This document shows, piece after piece, positions 47,710-60,002 of a stretch of 64,000 bases of DNA; positions within the stretch are counted from its first letter, which is position 1, and each line of letters starts with the position of its first letter. The stretch covers positions 602,943-666,942 of the forward strand of contig NW_008707245.1 in NCBI RefSeq assembly GCF_000327385.1. Direction: 5' to 3'. This DNA is from Lottia gigantea (lineage: Eukaryota; Mollusca; Gastropoda; Lottiidae). Below the pieces are notes generated by a model. It ran no database searches. It had not been told where the DNA came from and saw nothing but the letters and a program-made list of their open reading frames with translations. The position numbers and the translations under genes are program-made.

Positions 47710-50030
47710 TCTTTTAACATCTTATAATAGCTTTACATATTACATGGAGGTGGTTTTATATTAATTTTTAAGGTGAAGTTCTTTATATTTCTTTTGAATC
47801 TTTGGGGTTTCTTGCTGGTAGCACCATCGGAAAATGATTCTCTCAGTGGCATGTCTTTATCACTTGGCTAATGCTCATCACTGACACTTGTTTTGGATAC
47901 ACAGTCCTCATCAGGACAGGGTTTTGCAAATGGAGGTTTACCATCTAATATTGGACTTAATATGAGCAAGTCAGCAAACTAACTAATGAAACATTAGCTC
48001 GATCACAGGCTTTCTAATGCTGCTGACATGTTTCTGATACAACGGTCCCCATCAGGATAATGCAAGAAACAAGATGAATATCCTCTGGAATATAGTTTGC
48101 TTTTAGGGATTAATTCCTGAAATTGGTGTTAATGTTAAAAGGTGCCATTTTGTTTTTCAGATGAATTGTGCGTTGCCTTGGTATCATATTTATGCTAGCA
48201 CTATTCAAGATGGCTGACTGTTGTGTTGTTGCACTTGTTTCCGAGTCTGTGATACCGCATTGTATTTATTTCTACATACTCTCAAGTGCTTTGCTCATTT
48301 TTTAAGGCTTCTTCCTCGTAGTTAATTTTACTATATGACATAAAAATGTGCATCGGTTTTCCGTGATTTTAAACTTTGTGGTCTGAGTCCACTACAAAAA
48401 GATTTGATGCCAGTCTCTTTTTTAGAAAGTTTGTTTCTAAGAACCCTTGCGTCCAGGTTTGATTTGATTGGTTAATATCATTTTTGTTTCCACATCAACC
48501 AATCAGCTACAGGCTTTTTTAGAAATTTCCTTTCGTGAATTTTTGCTCAATTTCAAAGGAGTACCAGAGGCCAAATTAATTAAACTTGATTTTATTGAAT
48601 GGATTATTGGCTTAAATTTGTATCCTGCTATGTATAATAATTGCCAGTCATTTTGTGACTCTAGTCAGACATGTATGTTAAATTTAAGCTTCTGGTTCAC
48701 CGTTAAAGATTGTGTATTTAAAAATATCTCTTTGTTTTTAAAGTAGTGCCACTAGTCTCAAACCTGTTGACTTTTTTCTAGCCCTGTTACATAGACTTAA
48801 GCATAGTATAGCATAGCAATCAATTGTGCCATTCAACACCCATGGACCAATCAGAAAGGCAGGATTGGAGAAATTGTTTAGCTTATGTTGAACGAAATAG
48901 GTTTGTAATTAATGCATTGAGCAGTTTTTTTTAAATATAGAAATACTGCTTGTTTCAGCACTTTATACAATAACCTTTCTCTCTCATAAATCTCATATAT
49001 CATTGTTTGACTCTAGCCAGCTGACATCTGTCAAAACTAGATTAAAGTCAGCATGTTTCAGACTGTAGAAATATATTATGATATATGCCTTTAGAATTGC
49101 TTCCAAGATTATATTGTGTAGTGCTGAACAAATAATATATAGACATCAGTCTGATTCAAAAACAGATCTAGATATTTTGTTTCATGTTTTTTCTGTTTTT
49201 TCTGTTTTTGCTATTCATAATCTTAAAGAATTTTTATACTTAAAGTTCTAAATCAATTAAATTATCCAACCAATCAAATGCTTTGTTCTGGAATATTTCT
49301 ATTTAAAATTCAACTAGAATTGTCTTCTCACTTATAACACTGTTTTTGATTGGTTGCATAAATCAATTTGCTGGAACAATACTCATAGAAGAATTTATTC
49401 AGATCATAGATAATGTGAGAACTTGCAACAGGAAACAAAAAATCAAGATCAGGAATATAATCAGACTGTTTTGTTTTTTTCATGCCAAATTTTCATCTTG
49501 CTGTTTGTTGATTTGATATTTATTATATTTTTGTATTTTTCATCTATGCTCATTTAAATTTCATTCAGATTTTGATGTTAGCTTCGTTAATTATATATAT
49601 TTAGAAAAATGCGTTAAAAATTTGGCCTATGTTTGTGTATTATTGTTGGGCAAATTTGTAAACAATTTTCATTGAAAGTAATTGATCATTTTCCTTGAAA
49701 GTTATTATGAATTGAACTTGAAAATTATTATGAAATTTCCTTGAAAATTATTCAACAATATAAGTTGAAAGTAATTAACAATATTCAGCAAAGTTTATTT
49801 ATCATTTTCATCCCAAAAAAAATTCATTTTAAGTTCAAATCAAAAATTTGTTTTGTTATATTTTATCTAATATGGTTGTGGTATATCCAATTATTTTTAA
49901 TTTAACTTATTTAACTTATCTCTTAATAATCAAAATTAGAAAGGGTAAGGGTATGGTTTATCTAATAGACAGTTATGAAGGGTAGGCTCTTTAAATTTCA
50001 AATTAGTAGTACTTCATGATTTAGAAAATT
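47710..50030. other. AT-rich non-coding stretch
   Basis: Around 47845-48060 two copies of a GATACA(A/C)...GTCC(T/C)CATCAGGA motif occur. Around 49670-49790 a TTGAAA(A/G)TTATTATGAA motif recurs. No convincing exon. Confidence 0.4.
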
Positions 50031-50034
50031 GTGT

Positions 50035-50285
50035 AAAATGTAAAACTTCAGTTCATTAGCTCAATATTCTATGGTATAAAATGTAAAACCCTCTTCCAGT
50101 TCATTAGCTCAATATGCTATGATGTAAAACCCCAGTTCATTAGCTCAATATTCTATGGTATAAAATGTAAAACCCTCTTCCAGTTCATTAGCTCAATATG
50201 CTATGATGTAAAACCCCAGTTCATTAGCTCAATATGCTATGGTGTAAAATGTAAAACTCTATTTCATTAGCTCAATATGCTATGG
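50035..50285. repeat. Irregular tandem repeat, AGTTCATTAGCTCAATATGC
   Basis: AGTTCATTAGCTCAATAT(G/T)CTATG(A/G)T(G/A)TAAAA recurs five to six times and leads directly into the 32-bp array. Confidence 0.85.
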
Positions 50286-51052
50286 TATAAAACTGGATCT
50301 ATTAGTTGTTGCTATGGTATAAAACTGGATCTATTAGTTGTTGCTATGGTATAAAACTGGATCTATTAGTTGTTGCTATGGTATAAAACTGGATCTATTA
50401 GTTGTTGCTATGGTATAAAACTGGATCTATTAGTTGTTGCTATGGTATAAAACTGGATCTAGTAGTTGTTGCTATGGTATAAAACTGGATCTATTAGTTG
50501 TTGCTATGGTATAAAACTGGATCTATTAGTTGTTGCTATGGTATAAAACTGGATCTATTAGTTGTTGCTATGGTATAAAACTGGATCTATTAGTTGTTGC
50601 TATGGTATAAAACTGGATCTATTAGTTGTTGCTATGGTATAAAACTGGATCTAGTAGTTGTTGCTATGGTATAAAACTGGATCTATTAGTTGTTGCTATG
50701 GTATAAAACTGGATCTATTAGTTGTTGCTATGGTATAAAACTGGATCTATTAGTTGTTGCTATGGTATAAAACTGGATCTATTAGTTGTTGCTATGGTAT
50801 AAAACTGGATCTAGTAGTTGTTGCTATGGTATAAAACTGGATCTATTAGTTGTTGCTATGGTATAAAACTGGATCTATTAGTTGTTGCTATGGTATAAAA
50901 CTGGATCTATTAGTTGTTGCTATGGTATAAAACTGGATCTATTAGTTGTTGCTATGGTATAAAACTGGATCTATTAGTTGTTGCTATGGTATAAAACTGG
51001 ATCTAGTAGTTGTTGCTATGGTATAAAACTGGATCTATTAGTTGTTGCTATA
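50273..51052. repeat. Minisatellite, 32-bp unit x24 with higher-order structure
   Basis: Unit GCTATGGTATAAAACTGGAT then CTATTAGTTGTT, almost identical throughout. A single-base variant (CTAGTAG for CTATTAG) occurs at 50461, 50653, 50813 and 51005: spacings 192, 160 and 192 bp, that is 6, 5 and 6 units. No unique spacers, so not a CRISPR. Confidence 0.95.
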
Positions 51053-51614
51053 TGATAAAATGCTCATTTATTGTTGGTGTTCTTGAATACCTTTCTATAT
51101 TTCTATATTTTTAAATTAAAAATAAATATTTCAGTTGAAAAGTCTTTTTTCTTTGTTGTGGAAGAATTCCTGCTTGTCTTGGAGAGACAAGGAGGGGTTG
51201 TTGCATTATCTCACTTTGGAATAATCCCATTAAGTAAAGACAATTGTCCAACCTACTCTCCCTCAGTATTCGAATGAACTGTCCCAAATTCAAGATGTCA
51301 GCCCCTATACACTTGTACTTATTTCCTGTATAGAGAAGAGTTTGGGAGACCACTGTTTTTATGAAGGTATGGATTTTGAATTTAATTAGGCATTTTTATT
51401 TGTCCAATACATTTATGTGTCCATATTGGGGACCATTCAACACAAATATGAGCAGCACACTCAATGGAGTGCTCTTGTTTAGGTTAGAATTTCCCAAATT
51501 GTTCAGCAATACCTCTGTCTATAATAATATACACAGTGTAACATTGGTCTCAACCAACTTCATAAACACTATTAAATACAAACACAAATAACAACAAATT
51601 GTAAAAAACAACAT

Positions 51615-51620
51615 TTTATT
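51615..51620 (-). terminator. Candidate poly(A) signal of SERINC
   Basis: AATAAA on the minus strand about 830 nt after the stop codon; the stretch between holds no other exon. Confidence 0.45.
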
Positions 51621-52450
51621 TACTGTAACAATACATTGAAGAATATTATTTCAATAAGAATTAAAGATATACATGTAATTTCTTTCAAAGATTTAGATCA
51701 AGCTTTAGATAGCTGGAGTCATTGTGGTTCAAATTTAGACGTAACTGAGTTGAGCTATGCATTAAAGACGTTTTAAATGGCACAGGACGATAAGTAATAT
51801 GAGTTGAGACTGACACAGTGTATAGAGTGGCTCAACTTATTAAGAGGGTTCACATTCACTAGAAAAAACTGTCACAAAATAAGCAAAATATAAAAATTGG
51901 TATCACAATTATTGAAATGCAAAAAAAAAACAAAACATCATTACAAAAGCAATAAATATCTACAGAAAAAGGTGCAAAAATTTCAATTTCTAAATACAAT
52001 GGTCTCCCAAATTTAGGGGTGTTTTTTTTGGGTGCTATTTTCCTCCTTGTTAGCAGCAAGTTTGGTTCGGTTTGGTTTCAAATTGGTGCAAATTTTAATA
52101 CATAATGCAAACATATACATACAATTATTATACAAAAAAAGCAGACGATCTTTTAGCTATTTTTAAGCCAATTTCACAAAGTGTAAGTCTTCAATATACA
52201 GAGAGGCTGTGTTGGATTGTTGTCATTCAAAATTACAGTATAAACATATATTGACTTGATCAAACCAAGCTTGAACAATCAAACACAGCCTTAAGGAGTC
52301 TTGGTTTAAGAGTTCTGTCTGGACAATCAAATCTATGTAGTCTTCATTATTAAATGAACTTTACATTGAGTTTTATTTTGATTTGATTATCCAGAGAAGT
52401 TTTAGCCTGTATCAGAACAATAAATCTACTTTATGTATGATCATCCAGTC

Positions 52451-55400
52451 TTAATTGAATTCTCTGTTACTTAGTATCACGGGAGCCACAAGTGTCCAGC
52501 CATAAATGATCAGACACACCCAGCTTGATGATATTTTCACCCAGACTGACGCCATGTTGGAGTTGAGAGTGCTGAAGTCGGAACTTGGCCTGAAAATGAA
52601 TGAAAGCAATTGTAGTCAAAGGGAGACAATTTGTGGAAATTGCAGACGCAATTTAAAAATGGCGTCTTTTATCATTTCTAAATGTTGAGGACTAACCTCC
52701 ATTCCTTACTTGCATGCCTCAATTATCTTTGGTTGGCTCAAACCTCAATCCATGGCCAATGCTTGCAGCCATACTAAATAAAATATACTCACTTGTACCA
52801 ATTGGTAAGAGTCATCATAAGATATAGGGAGCCCAAACATAACATAAAGTGGAAGAAACTGTAGCTATAGGCAACTCCCTCTTCTTCATTATCTACTACA
52901 GACTGACCTCCTTTCTCAGCTGATTCTCCTTCAGTTCCTACAATCAATCAATATATTTAGTAGCTTTCAACTTATCAAGATACATTATGACAAGTTATCA
53001 AAACATGTCAATCAAATAAAGAAAATCAATCAATCAAGTGAGCAATCAATTCAATCTAGAAATCAATTCAGTTTTGATATACACAGGTAAAATTCATTCA
53101 GACAGAAGCCCCACCTTAAAAAAATACTGTATTTTTCAACTTTTTCCTTAGAACTATGATATAAATATTCAACCATATTTTTTAATATAAAATACTGGGT
53201 CAAGTATATGTAAGATAGGCTTTCAGTTTAAGGTTACTGATTATTCTAGCTGTGGTTTTGTAAGCAAAGCTGATATAACTTCACACACTGTTTACATTAA
53301 CAATGGCAAGATATTTCCTTTAATTTATTTTCTATGGGTAACTTCTCTCATTCCAGATCTAACAACATTCTTAGTAAATTGCGTTCACCAATATAACCAA
53401 TCAAATGCTCAAGTGTAAATGAATTCTTATAAAAAAAATAACTGAGCTTTCATGTTTAAGTTTTTCAGATCTAGAATGTGTGACAAAGCCCATAGGAAAA
53501 AAATGAAACGAAATATCTAGAGCTAGTATTTCTATAACACAAAACAAATAACAACATAAATATGAACTTTTAACTAAGTTATTTTAAAGAACATGTGTGA
53601 ATAAAATGGATGCTAAGCAAGTTCAAAGTTCAAAGGTGAAATGTTAACAGTATATGTGAATATACAAATTTGTCTTAATGTGACTAACTCTGCATTCTTA
53701 AAATTCAATACTGAAATTAGTAACTAAGAGATGAATAAATTACATGCAATGTAAAGTAAAAGGGTCACTTTCCTCAATCTAAATCTAACAACTTATATAA
53801 GAGAGATGTGTTCACCAATTCAACCAATCCAAATTTTGTCAAATCTAGAATGATCAAAGTAACCCACAGAAAAAAATGAAACACATTGAGATGCATTTTA
53901 ATCAGCAACAGAATTAGCAAAAGCTCTTTGTAAATTTCCAAGAACTGCAGAATCAACCACTTTAAAAAGGACATAAATTATACCTGAATTTTCATCTGCA
54001 AAATGAACAAGAAAATTTTCAATAAATACTTTTTGGGAGCAATTGGAGTCTGGACTTGCAAGTCTACTTTTTAATCATACAAATTAGGACTGGCTTTTCA
54101 AGTCTACTCTAAAAATATTTGTTTTCTGCGATCTTAGTTTAATTTAGACTGGACTTTCAAGTCTACATTTTTTTAGTCTCAAGCGCTTGTACAACATTTC
54201 ATTTGAACTTTAAACAGAATTGTGAAATATAAAAGCAAGATTGCACTCAGAATGGACACATTTCTTCTAAAAATTACGGAAGAATAAAAAATTCAAAATG
54301 GTGGATATGCTACCTGTGTCTGTTTGGAGGATTGTTTTTTCAGATAAGGTCAATTTTCCAACTTGACTGTTAGTTGATGTACGGATACTGAAATAAAGAT
54401 ATAAATATGACCAAACTTGCCAAAATATAGTTAGGAAACACCTATTTTCACTTGCAAATGTACACTTTTGGCAGAATTTTCAATGAAAATAGTGAAACAT
54501 GGAATGTATTTTGCCTTTTAGTTGGCTTGAAAGTTGCCGAGGGGCAATGACAACGGTCATGCTTGTTTATCTTTGATGGCTTACCTTGAGTACAGCACAG
54601 CCAACAACCAAATGAGCATAGCTACGATACCCTGCCAATCAAATACTACCAATTTACTGTTGTCTCCAGTGTTAGTTGATGTAGAGTTGACTGGGTTCAC
54701 TACTTCTGATAGACTAGGGTTGCAGGATTTATCTGAAAATCAAACAAGCCCATTAATATAATATGGCTGTCGTCTGGCTAATGGTCTTATTAACTGTAAA
54801 TGTGCACACAGCAAAGCAAACTTGGCCAATCGGGCCTATAATATTTTTTGTGAAAGTCCCTCTGACTCGGGCCTACTCTTGCATTCCCAACACCCACAGG
54901 GTGTAACCAAGGGCAACACTTACTAGGATTGTTAGTCATGGCCGTCCAGGTCAAATACAGGGTGTAGCAAGAGATCAGAGAAGCTTGTAGTAGTCCAGAT
55001 CGAGGTTGGTCTGAAATACAAATTACAAACTTCATAAACATAGTGACAAAACAAAGCGGTTGGCTTGATATACAAACTTCCTAAAAAACAATCTTGCAAA
55101 ATGAACAACACTTTTTAAACAAAAACACATACCAGTTTGCCATGGGACAAATTTGACCAGTTAGCCCAGTTGATGATTCACTTTAATTGTATATGAATCA
55201 GGTACTAAATTTCAATATTGAAAAGAGTTATGGGTATCAGTAAGCACTCACTTTCTTGTATTTTTGGTAGGATTGAAACAATGCTGATAACAACACACAA
55301 TATCAAATTAAAACTGATAAAGAATTTGTGGAGTTTACAATCTTCATTCTGGAAGAAGAAAAAAAAAATTTCAAATAGTTTCAACTATTGCATGAATTGG

Positions 55401-57406
55401 TAACTCTGTTAATAAGAACTCTTGGTATTTTTGGCACGTTTCTGTCATCAAACCCTTATGTAACCAGTTTGGCAAAGGGGGTGCCCATAATTCCAATATT
55501 TGTACTCAGATGTACAAGCTTGCTGAACAGTTCTGAGCAATTGATAGATAAAAGATTATACTTACATTAGCATAGTATAGGTAGAAGAGCGTTACCATGG
55601 CGATGGCAGCAATGTAGAAGAAAATCGTAAAGAAAAACAGTCCTAAAACCAAATTTAAAAAAGACAAATTAGTACTGTAAAAATACAAAATAGTACATTT
55701 ACAAACAACTTTTGTTTAAGAATTACATTCATGTCTGCCTCTAGGCAAGAAAAACGAACTCCTCGGTCCATGCCTCTGTGAGTCAACTTACCAAAGTAGT
55801 AGCATTTGTTTTCACTCTCTTCATATTTCTCTACCCACGATTCAGCCCAGCCGTGAGCGAAGTCAACCAATAAAATCAACTGGATCAAAATAAAGATGAA
55901 GCCCCCAATCATACCAATTATCATCCAAGCTGCAACAAAAAGAAAAGGAAATACATTTAAGTGTGCAATGAGGGAAATTTTTTCAAATCAGCAGCATTAG
56001 CACACTAATTGACAAATAAATTCAGAGCATTAGCAGCACAGAGTGTGTATATTTGTAATTATTACCCACCTTGTCCAAAAGCACCTCTTGGAATAAAGAA
56101 AGCTCCAACACATAATCCAACCATAATTAGGATCTTAAAGAACCAAAATCTAAAAATAGAAACAGAATTTCCCTTATGATACACTGTTTAAATGATATAG
56201 TTATAAAGCTATGCAATTTACCAATACACTTAACACTTTTGCGTATGAAAACCCAGTATCCCGTTTGTCTATAATATAAATCTTTTCTATAGATATTCAA
56301 GTTACCACTACCCTTAATACTTTTCAGAATGGTATTGAAACAACATGTTTATGGCTAAACAAATCTTGTTCATACACTCACCCATTTTGAATTCCTGATC
56401 TAGGATCTTTGGAAGTTTTAACCGCTATCATAATGATGGAAAAGAGGAAAAAGAAGGCCGCCATTGCAAAGCAGACTCGATATACAGCCAAATATCCCAC
56501 GACATTGTCACACTGTTCTTTCCTGAACACAGAATTATCAAAATTATCTGGTCCTATAAAATTCTTACACAATCCTGGAATCTGTAAAAGACAAGAATGG
56601 GAATTAGACTGACCTATTTTGGGTTAGGCGCCGAGTTCTTAAAATTCAGGCTTAAGATGATTTTTAATGAAATTCATGTTCACTTTCAGATAAAATTGAA
56701 TAATGAACAGTGAACGTTCAAGGTGAGTAATGTGAACATATATCTTTTCATGAAACGCTTCACTGATGAAGTTTTTGAAGAATTACATGGTCCAAGACCT
56801 TAATAAACACCAAAAATGGCAAACTTTTGCAAAAACTAAAAACGTACATCATCTAGTTTGTCACGCAGTCCAGGATCTAACATAACTGCAGCAACAATAG
56901 CTCCAATTATTAACATCAGGGCATATCCAATTCTTGATGCTGTTGAATTCTTACATGATGGACAGCTGGCACAGCATAAACTACACGCTGCACTGCCGCA
57001 ACAACATGCTGCCTGAAAATATTAATATCAATTTTGGTTTGTTAGGTTGTGCATTTTATTTTTAATGTTTTTATCTGGTTTTAAAATTGGGAAAGGTTTG
57101 GGAGGGGTGGGGGAATTTATCATTAAGTTGTGGGTTAAAAAATTCCAATGGCTCTTTAAAAATTGAATGGCGACAATGTGTGTTCTATGGCTGAAAAGAA
57201 AATGGGCCTGTATAATTTATTTTATTTAATCTAAAAGATGATAAGCAATTTTATGATGATAACAAAGCCATTGTTATGCGTATTGTTATTGCGAAACAAG
57301 GAAATATTGCCTTCGCCTCGTCATTAAAAATGGCCATAAAAACGATCGTATCCACCAAATGTCAAAAACTTACGGTTCCAGCAAGACCTCCTATAATGCA
57401 CCCCAT
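52451..57406 (-). CDS. SERINC: Serine incorporator (SERINC), 13 coding exons, 464 aa
   Basis: Exons in transcript order: 57406-57374, 57012-56848, 56581-56382, 56149-56070, 55929-55792, 55642-55566, 55348-55252, 55010-54924, 54732-54585, 54387-54314, 53995-53984, 52937-52793, 52589-52451. All are GT-AG with matching phases, 1395 nt in total. Family landmarks are all present: the Cys-rich N terminus (eight Cys in exon 2), NGFWFFK (exon 3/4 junction), [50 protein letters not shown] and the ending [10 protein letters not shown]. The length fits vertebrate SERINCs (about 450-475). SERINCs are multi-pass membrane proteins (about ten helices) named for a proposed role in serine incorporation into phosphatidylserine and sphingolipids; some act as lipid scramblases and restrict enveloped viruses. 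Which vertebrate paralogue it matches best cannot be told by eye. Confidence 0.96.
53984..53995 (-). other. 12-nt microexon of SERINC
   Basis: ATGAAAATTCAG between TTTTGCAG and GTATAA. It keeps phase 1 on both sides, adding four residues (DENS) in the acidic cytosolic loop. It can be skipped without changing the frame. Confidence 0.65.
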
Positions 57407-57503
57407 AATGGCACGGTTAGGTTTGTAATGAAACGTATATTATGAAAGATATTTCAAAATAAAATCGTGATTATGAGTCAATGGTTTTCTCTTGTTTACA
57501 AAT

Positions 57504-57545
57504 TCACCCAAGATGGCGGATTTAGCAATGACGTCATTGGTATAT
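57504..57545 (-). promoter_or_regulatory. SERINC promoter elements: CCAAT, CRE, YY1-like
   Basis: On the gene strand CCAAT (57540-57536) runs into the palindrome TGACGTCA (57536-57529). AAGATGGCGG (57510-57519, plus strand) matches the YY1/M4-type element often found near TATA-less transcription starts. The block is 100-135 bp upstream of the ATG. No TATA box is seen. Confidence 0.6.
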
Positions 57546-57549
57546 TCTA

Positions 57550-58790
57550 TTTTTACACCGATTTTTTTTGTCTTTCAAGACTTTTAACAGATGTTTTTCT
57601 TCCTAAAAAGGGCTAATCATCGTGGTAATATGCATAAATTTGCTTATAAATTGATATTATTGTGTTTTCTGCAAAATTTCGAAATTTTTTGTCATTTAAC
57701 AGCGTTAAACGGTCTAAGGGAGAAAACTCTTTTTAAGAAAATGTACAATGGCTCTGACAACAGTTAACTTCTAATTATGTAACTTCATTTGATTAACAAG
57801 GAGGGGTGTTTCTGTGTGCGACGACGCTCTCTGTAGGATAGTGCTGCCCCCTCACAACCTGTAGCACTGTTTGATAGTGATCAAGTCATTTTTTGACCAC
57901 TAGAATTCGTAGAATTGTGCTCACATTAAAACGCATTCAAAGACTGCTTCATACAGCTTATGAATTGTGAACCCAAACGATATCTCGGTGCTAAAAGACT
58001 GTTTGACCCTTGGTATTTTTGCTTCCCACGTTTTGTGATTGGTGTATGAATAATGTAAATTGTTCTAGTGATAAACAGAAATAATAATATGAGTTAATTG
58101 GTGTCAGCAGTTTATCATGACTAAAATTATAACTACCAAATTTACATTTTATATATACCTCCGCCCCTATCATATTTACATTTTAAATTCTCTTTCAATG
58201 GACTCTAGCTATTCCTCTATGCCTTCTTTTGCTAATTAGGGGGCTTCTCTACACATCGGGGACTGAACGTTAGGGTGGACGTGGGGGAAGGTGGGGAGGG
58301 GGGGGGGGGAATGAGGGGGCTTAAAGACCACCGCCCCTATCATAATTCAATTTAAAAATTCTCTTTCAATGGACTCTAAGGGCCACATTAAGACCACTAC
58401 CACCCCTTTCCTAATTTTCCTTTTTCCTCGTTCATTTGGACTGAAATTCTTCTACATGTTGACGTAGCATTTTTGTGACCTTGAGAGATTTCGATTCTAA
58501 TCTTGGTTCCATAATGCCGAAATACTCTGAAATGCCAAAACTAATGATATGGCGGAACTTCTGTCAGGGTTCGTTTACAAAAATAATAGATTCCGATGGT
58601 GAAATTTTCCATAAAGATCAACGAAATCCAGTTGGAAATCGGTAGATTGGGGAAGGATGGTGCGTCGAGACACCCCAGGCCTACGCCCTACAGTAACATT
58701 GACTCGTTCCTGAAACCATAAACCTTAGATGACACCCAAATTGCCAGAAATTTTAATCAATAAAAAAATACGGCGATTTTCCGATTAAAA
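57550..58790. other. Intergenic region between SERINC and the first ICK gene
   Basis: A C/G-rich run lies at 58270-58325. CACCGCCCCTATCAT...TTCTCTTTCAATGGACTCTA is present twice (58162-58208 and 58330-58378). TGCTGCCCCCTCAC at 57842-57855 resembles part of a CTCF site. No exon was found. Confidence 0.4.
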
Positions 58791-58803
58791 ATGCTAATAA
58801 ACT

Positions 58804-58811
58804 TATATAAA
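58804..58811 (+). promoter_or_regulatory. TATA box of ICK gene 1
   Basis: TATATAAA 70 bp before the ATG, which predicts a 5'UTR of about 45 nt. Confidence 0.55.
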
Positions 58812-58880
58812 TATGTGGACGAACGGGAGTTGGCCAGGATTTTACTATAACAGACTATCTCCAGAACCACTTGATACAAA

Positions 58881-60002
58881 ATGAAGGCAGTTTTCATTCT
58901 TCTGTGTCTGGCTGTTGCCGCTTTCGCTGTTGGTAAGTTGATCTTTTCTTCAATCTCTTTTTGATATAGAACTTGTTTGGATTATTTGCACTCATTTATG
59001 ATTGCGTTATAGATATTGAGGATCTCATCTACCTGCTGATTCTTGGACAAAACCTCTTGGTATTGATCTTCCCTGATTATCCCCCCCCCCCCCCCCATTA
59101 ACTGCTGAGTTGACTGGAATAATGAGGATACTTTCCACCAGTTGGTCCGTGAACAAACCTTGTGGTTCCAGATTTTCGCACCCATTTTATGTTGACGGGA
59201 TTTGTGGGGACCTGTCTTTGATCTTCCCAGGATCATCCGTTGCAATGTACGATGCATTATATATTTTTTCTCTCCAGATGTCAATGATGATAATTTAGAG
59301 TCGGCTTTCGCCTCCAGACGACATGTCTTGGCAGCACGAGAGATTAAGTAAGTTAATTTCTACAGTAACATTCTAATAATATAGTAACATAGACCGAAAC
59401 GTCTGCCTCTTATCCAGCCTCTGATAGCTATTTTGAAAGTTGTGCCGGATAAGAGGCAGATGTTTCGGATTAATAGTTACAGTGCTCTCCACTGACCCGA
59501 GGTCATCTTATGCTGTTTACATGAGCTTCGGATACAAAAACCTCATCAGAATACCTTATTAACACTGAATTTACATGTTTATAGAAGTTAACTGTAGTCT
59601 GATGCATTATACATTTTCATGAAAAGAGTTTTCTCCCTTAGACCGTAAAACTTTCTAAATTTTGCAGTCAAAGAAATGTAGACTTTCCACTTGAGAACAT
59701 AACTAATAAGAGCAAAGACAGCGACCTCACGAAACACGAAACGCTTTGTGCATGTGGATTCTCTTGATAGGAATTTGACCTTGAAAAACTCATTTGCACT
59801 GTGGCATATTCCCACTTTCACGAGTTCATTTTATTTCAGAAAACGACCCTCAGGTATGCTGAATGTCCTCCCTTGTGTGGGTCCCGGCGAGGATTGTTTT
59901 ATGTTGCAGGCGTGCTGCGATAAAAAAAACTATTACTGCACCAGCTTCCTAAATGGCGTCTGCAAGCCAAAAGACGCCAAGTATTATAGTCTTTATAATT
60001 GA
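58881..60002 (+). CDS. Secreted inhibitor-cystine-knot prepropeptide 1 (3 exons, 94 aa)
   Basis: Exons 58881-58932, 59278-59347 and 59840-60002; phases 1 then 2. Exon 1 encodes a typical signal peptide (MKAVFILLCLAVAAFAV). Exon 2 is a short charged pro-segment. The exon 2/3 junction splits the first Lys of KKR, a proprotein-convertase site, after which the mature part of about 51 residues has six cysteines as C-x6-C-x5-CC-x6-C-x7-C. This C-C-CC-C-C order is the knottin (ICK) framework seen in O-superfamily conopeptides, spider and insect ICK peptides, some defence peptides and some neuropeptide-like molluscan peptides. The framework says nothing about target or toxicity. The gene is intact. 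It faces ICK gene 2 tail to tail; stop codons are 484 bp apart. ATTAAA at 60287-60292 is a possible poly(A) signal. Confidence 0.87.
59394..59468. repeat. Inverted repeat, 22-bp arms, 31-nt loop
   Basis: Left arm 59394-59415 (CCGAAACGTCTGCCTCTTAT, CC) and right arm 59447-59468 are complementary at 21 of 22 positions. It lies in intron 2 of ICK gene 1. May be a small palindromic element. Confidence 0.9.

Noticed and set aside
48468-48746. 92-codon plus-strand frame
   Set aside because: No splice or promoter context, no recognisable domain, composition as expected for AT-rich DNA.
50273-51052. CRISPR-like regular repeat
   Set aside because: Units are contiguous with no unique spacers, and the window is eukaryotic.
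57840-57858. CTCF-like site TGCTGCCCCCTCAC between SERINC and the ICK genes
   Set aside because: Only part of the consensus fits, and one short match cannot be separated from chance.
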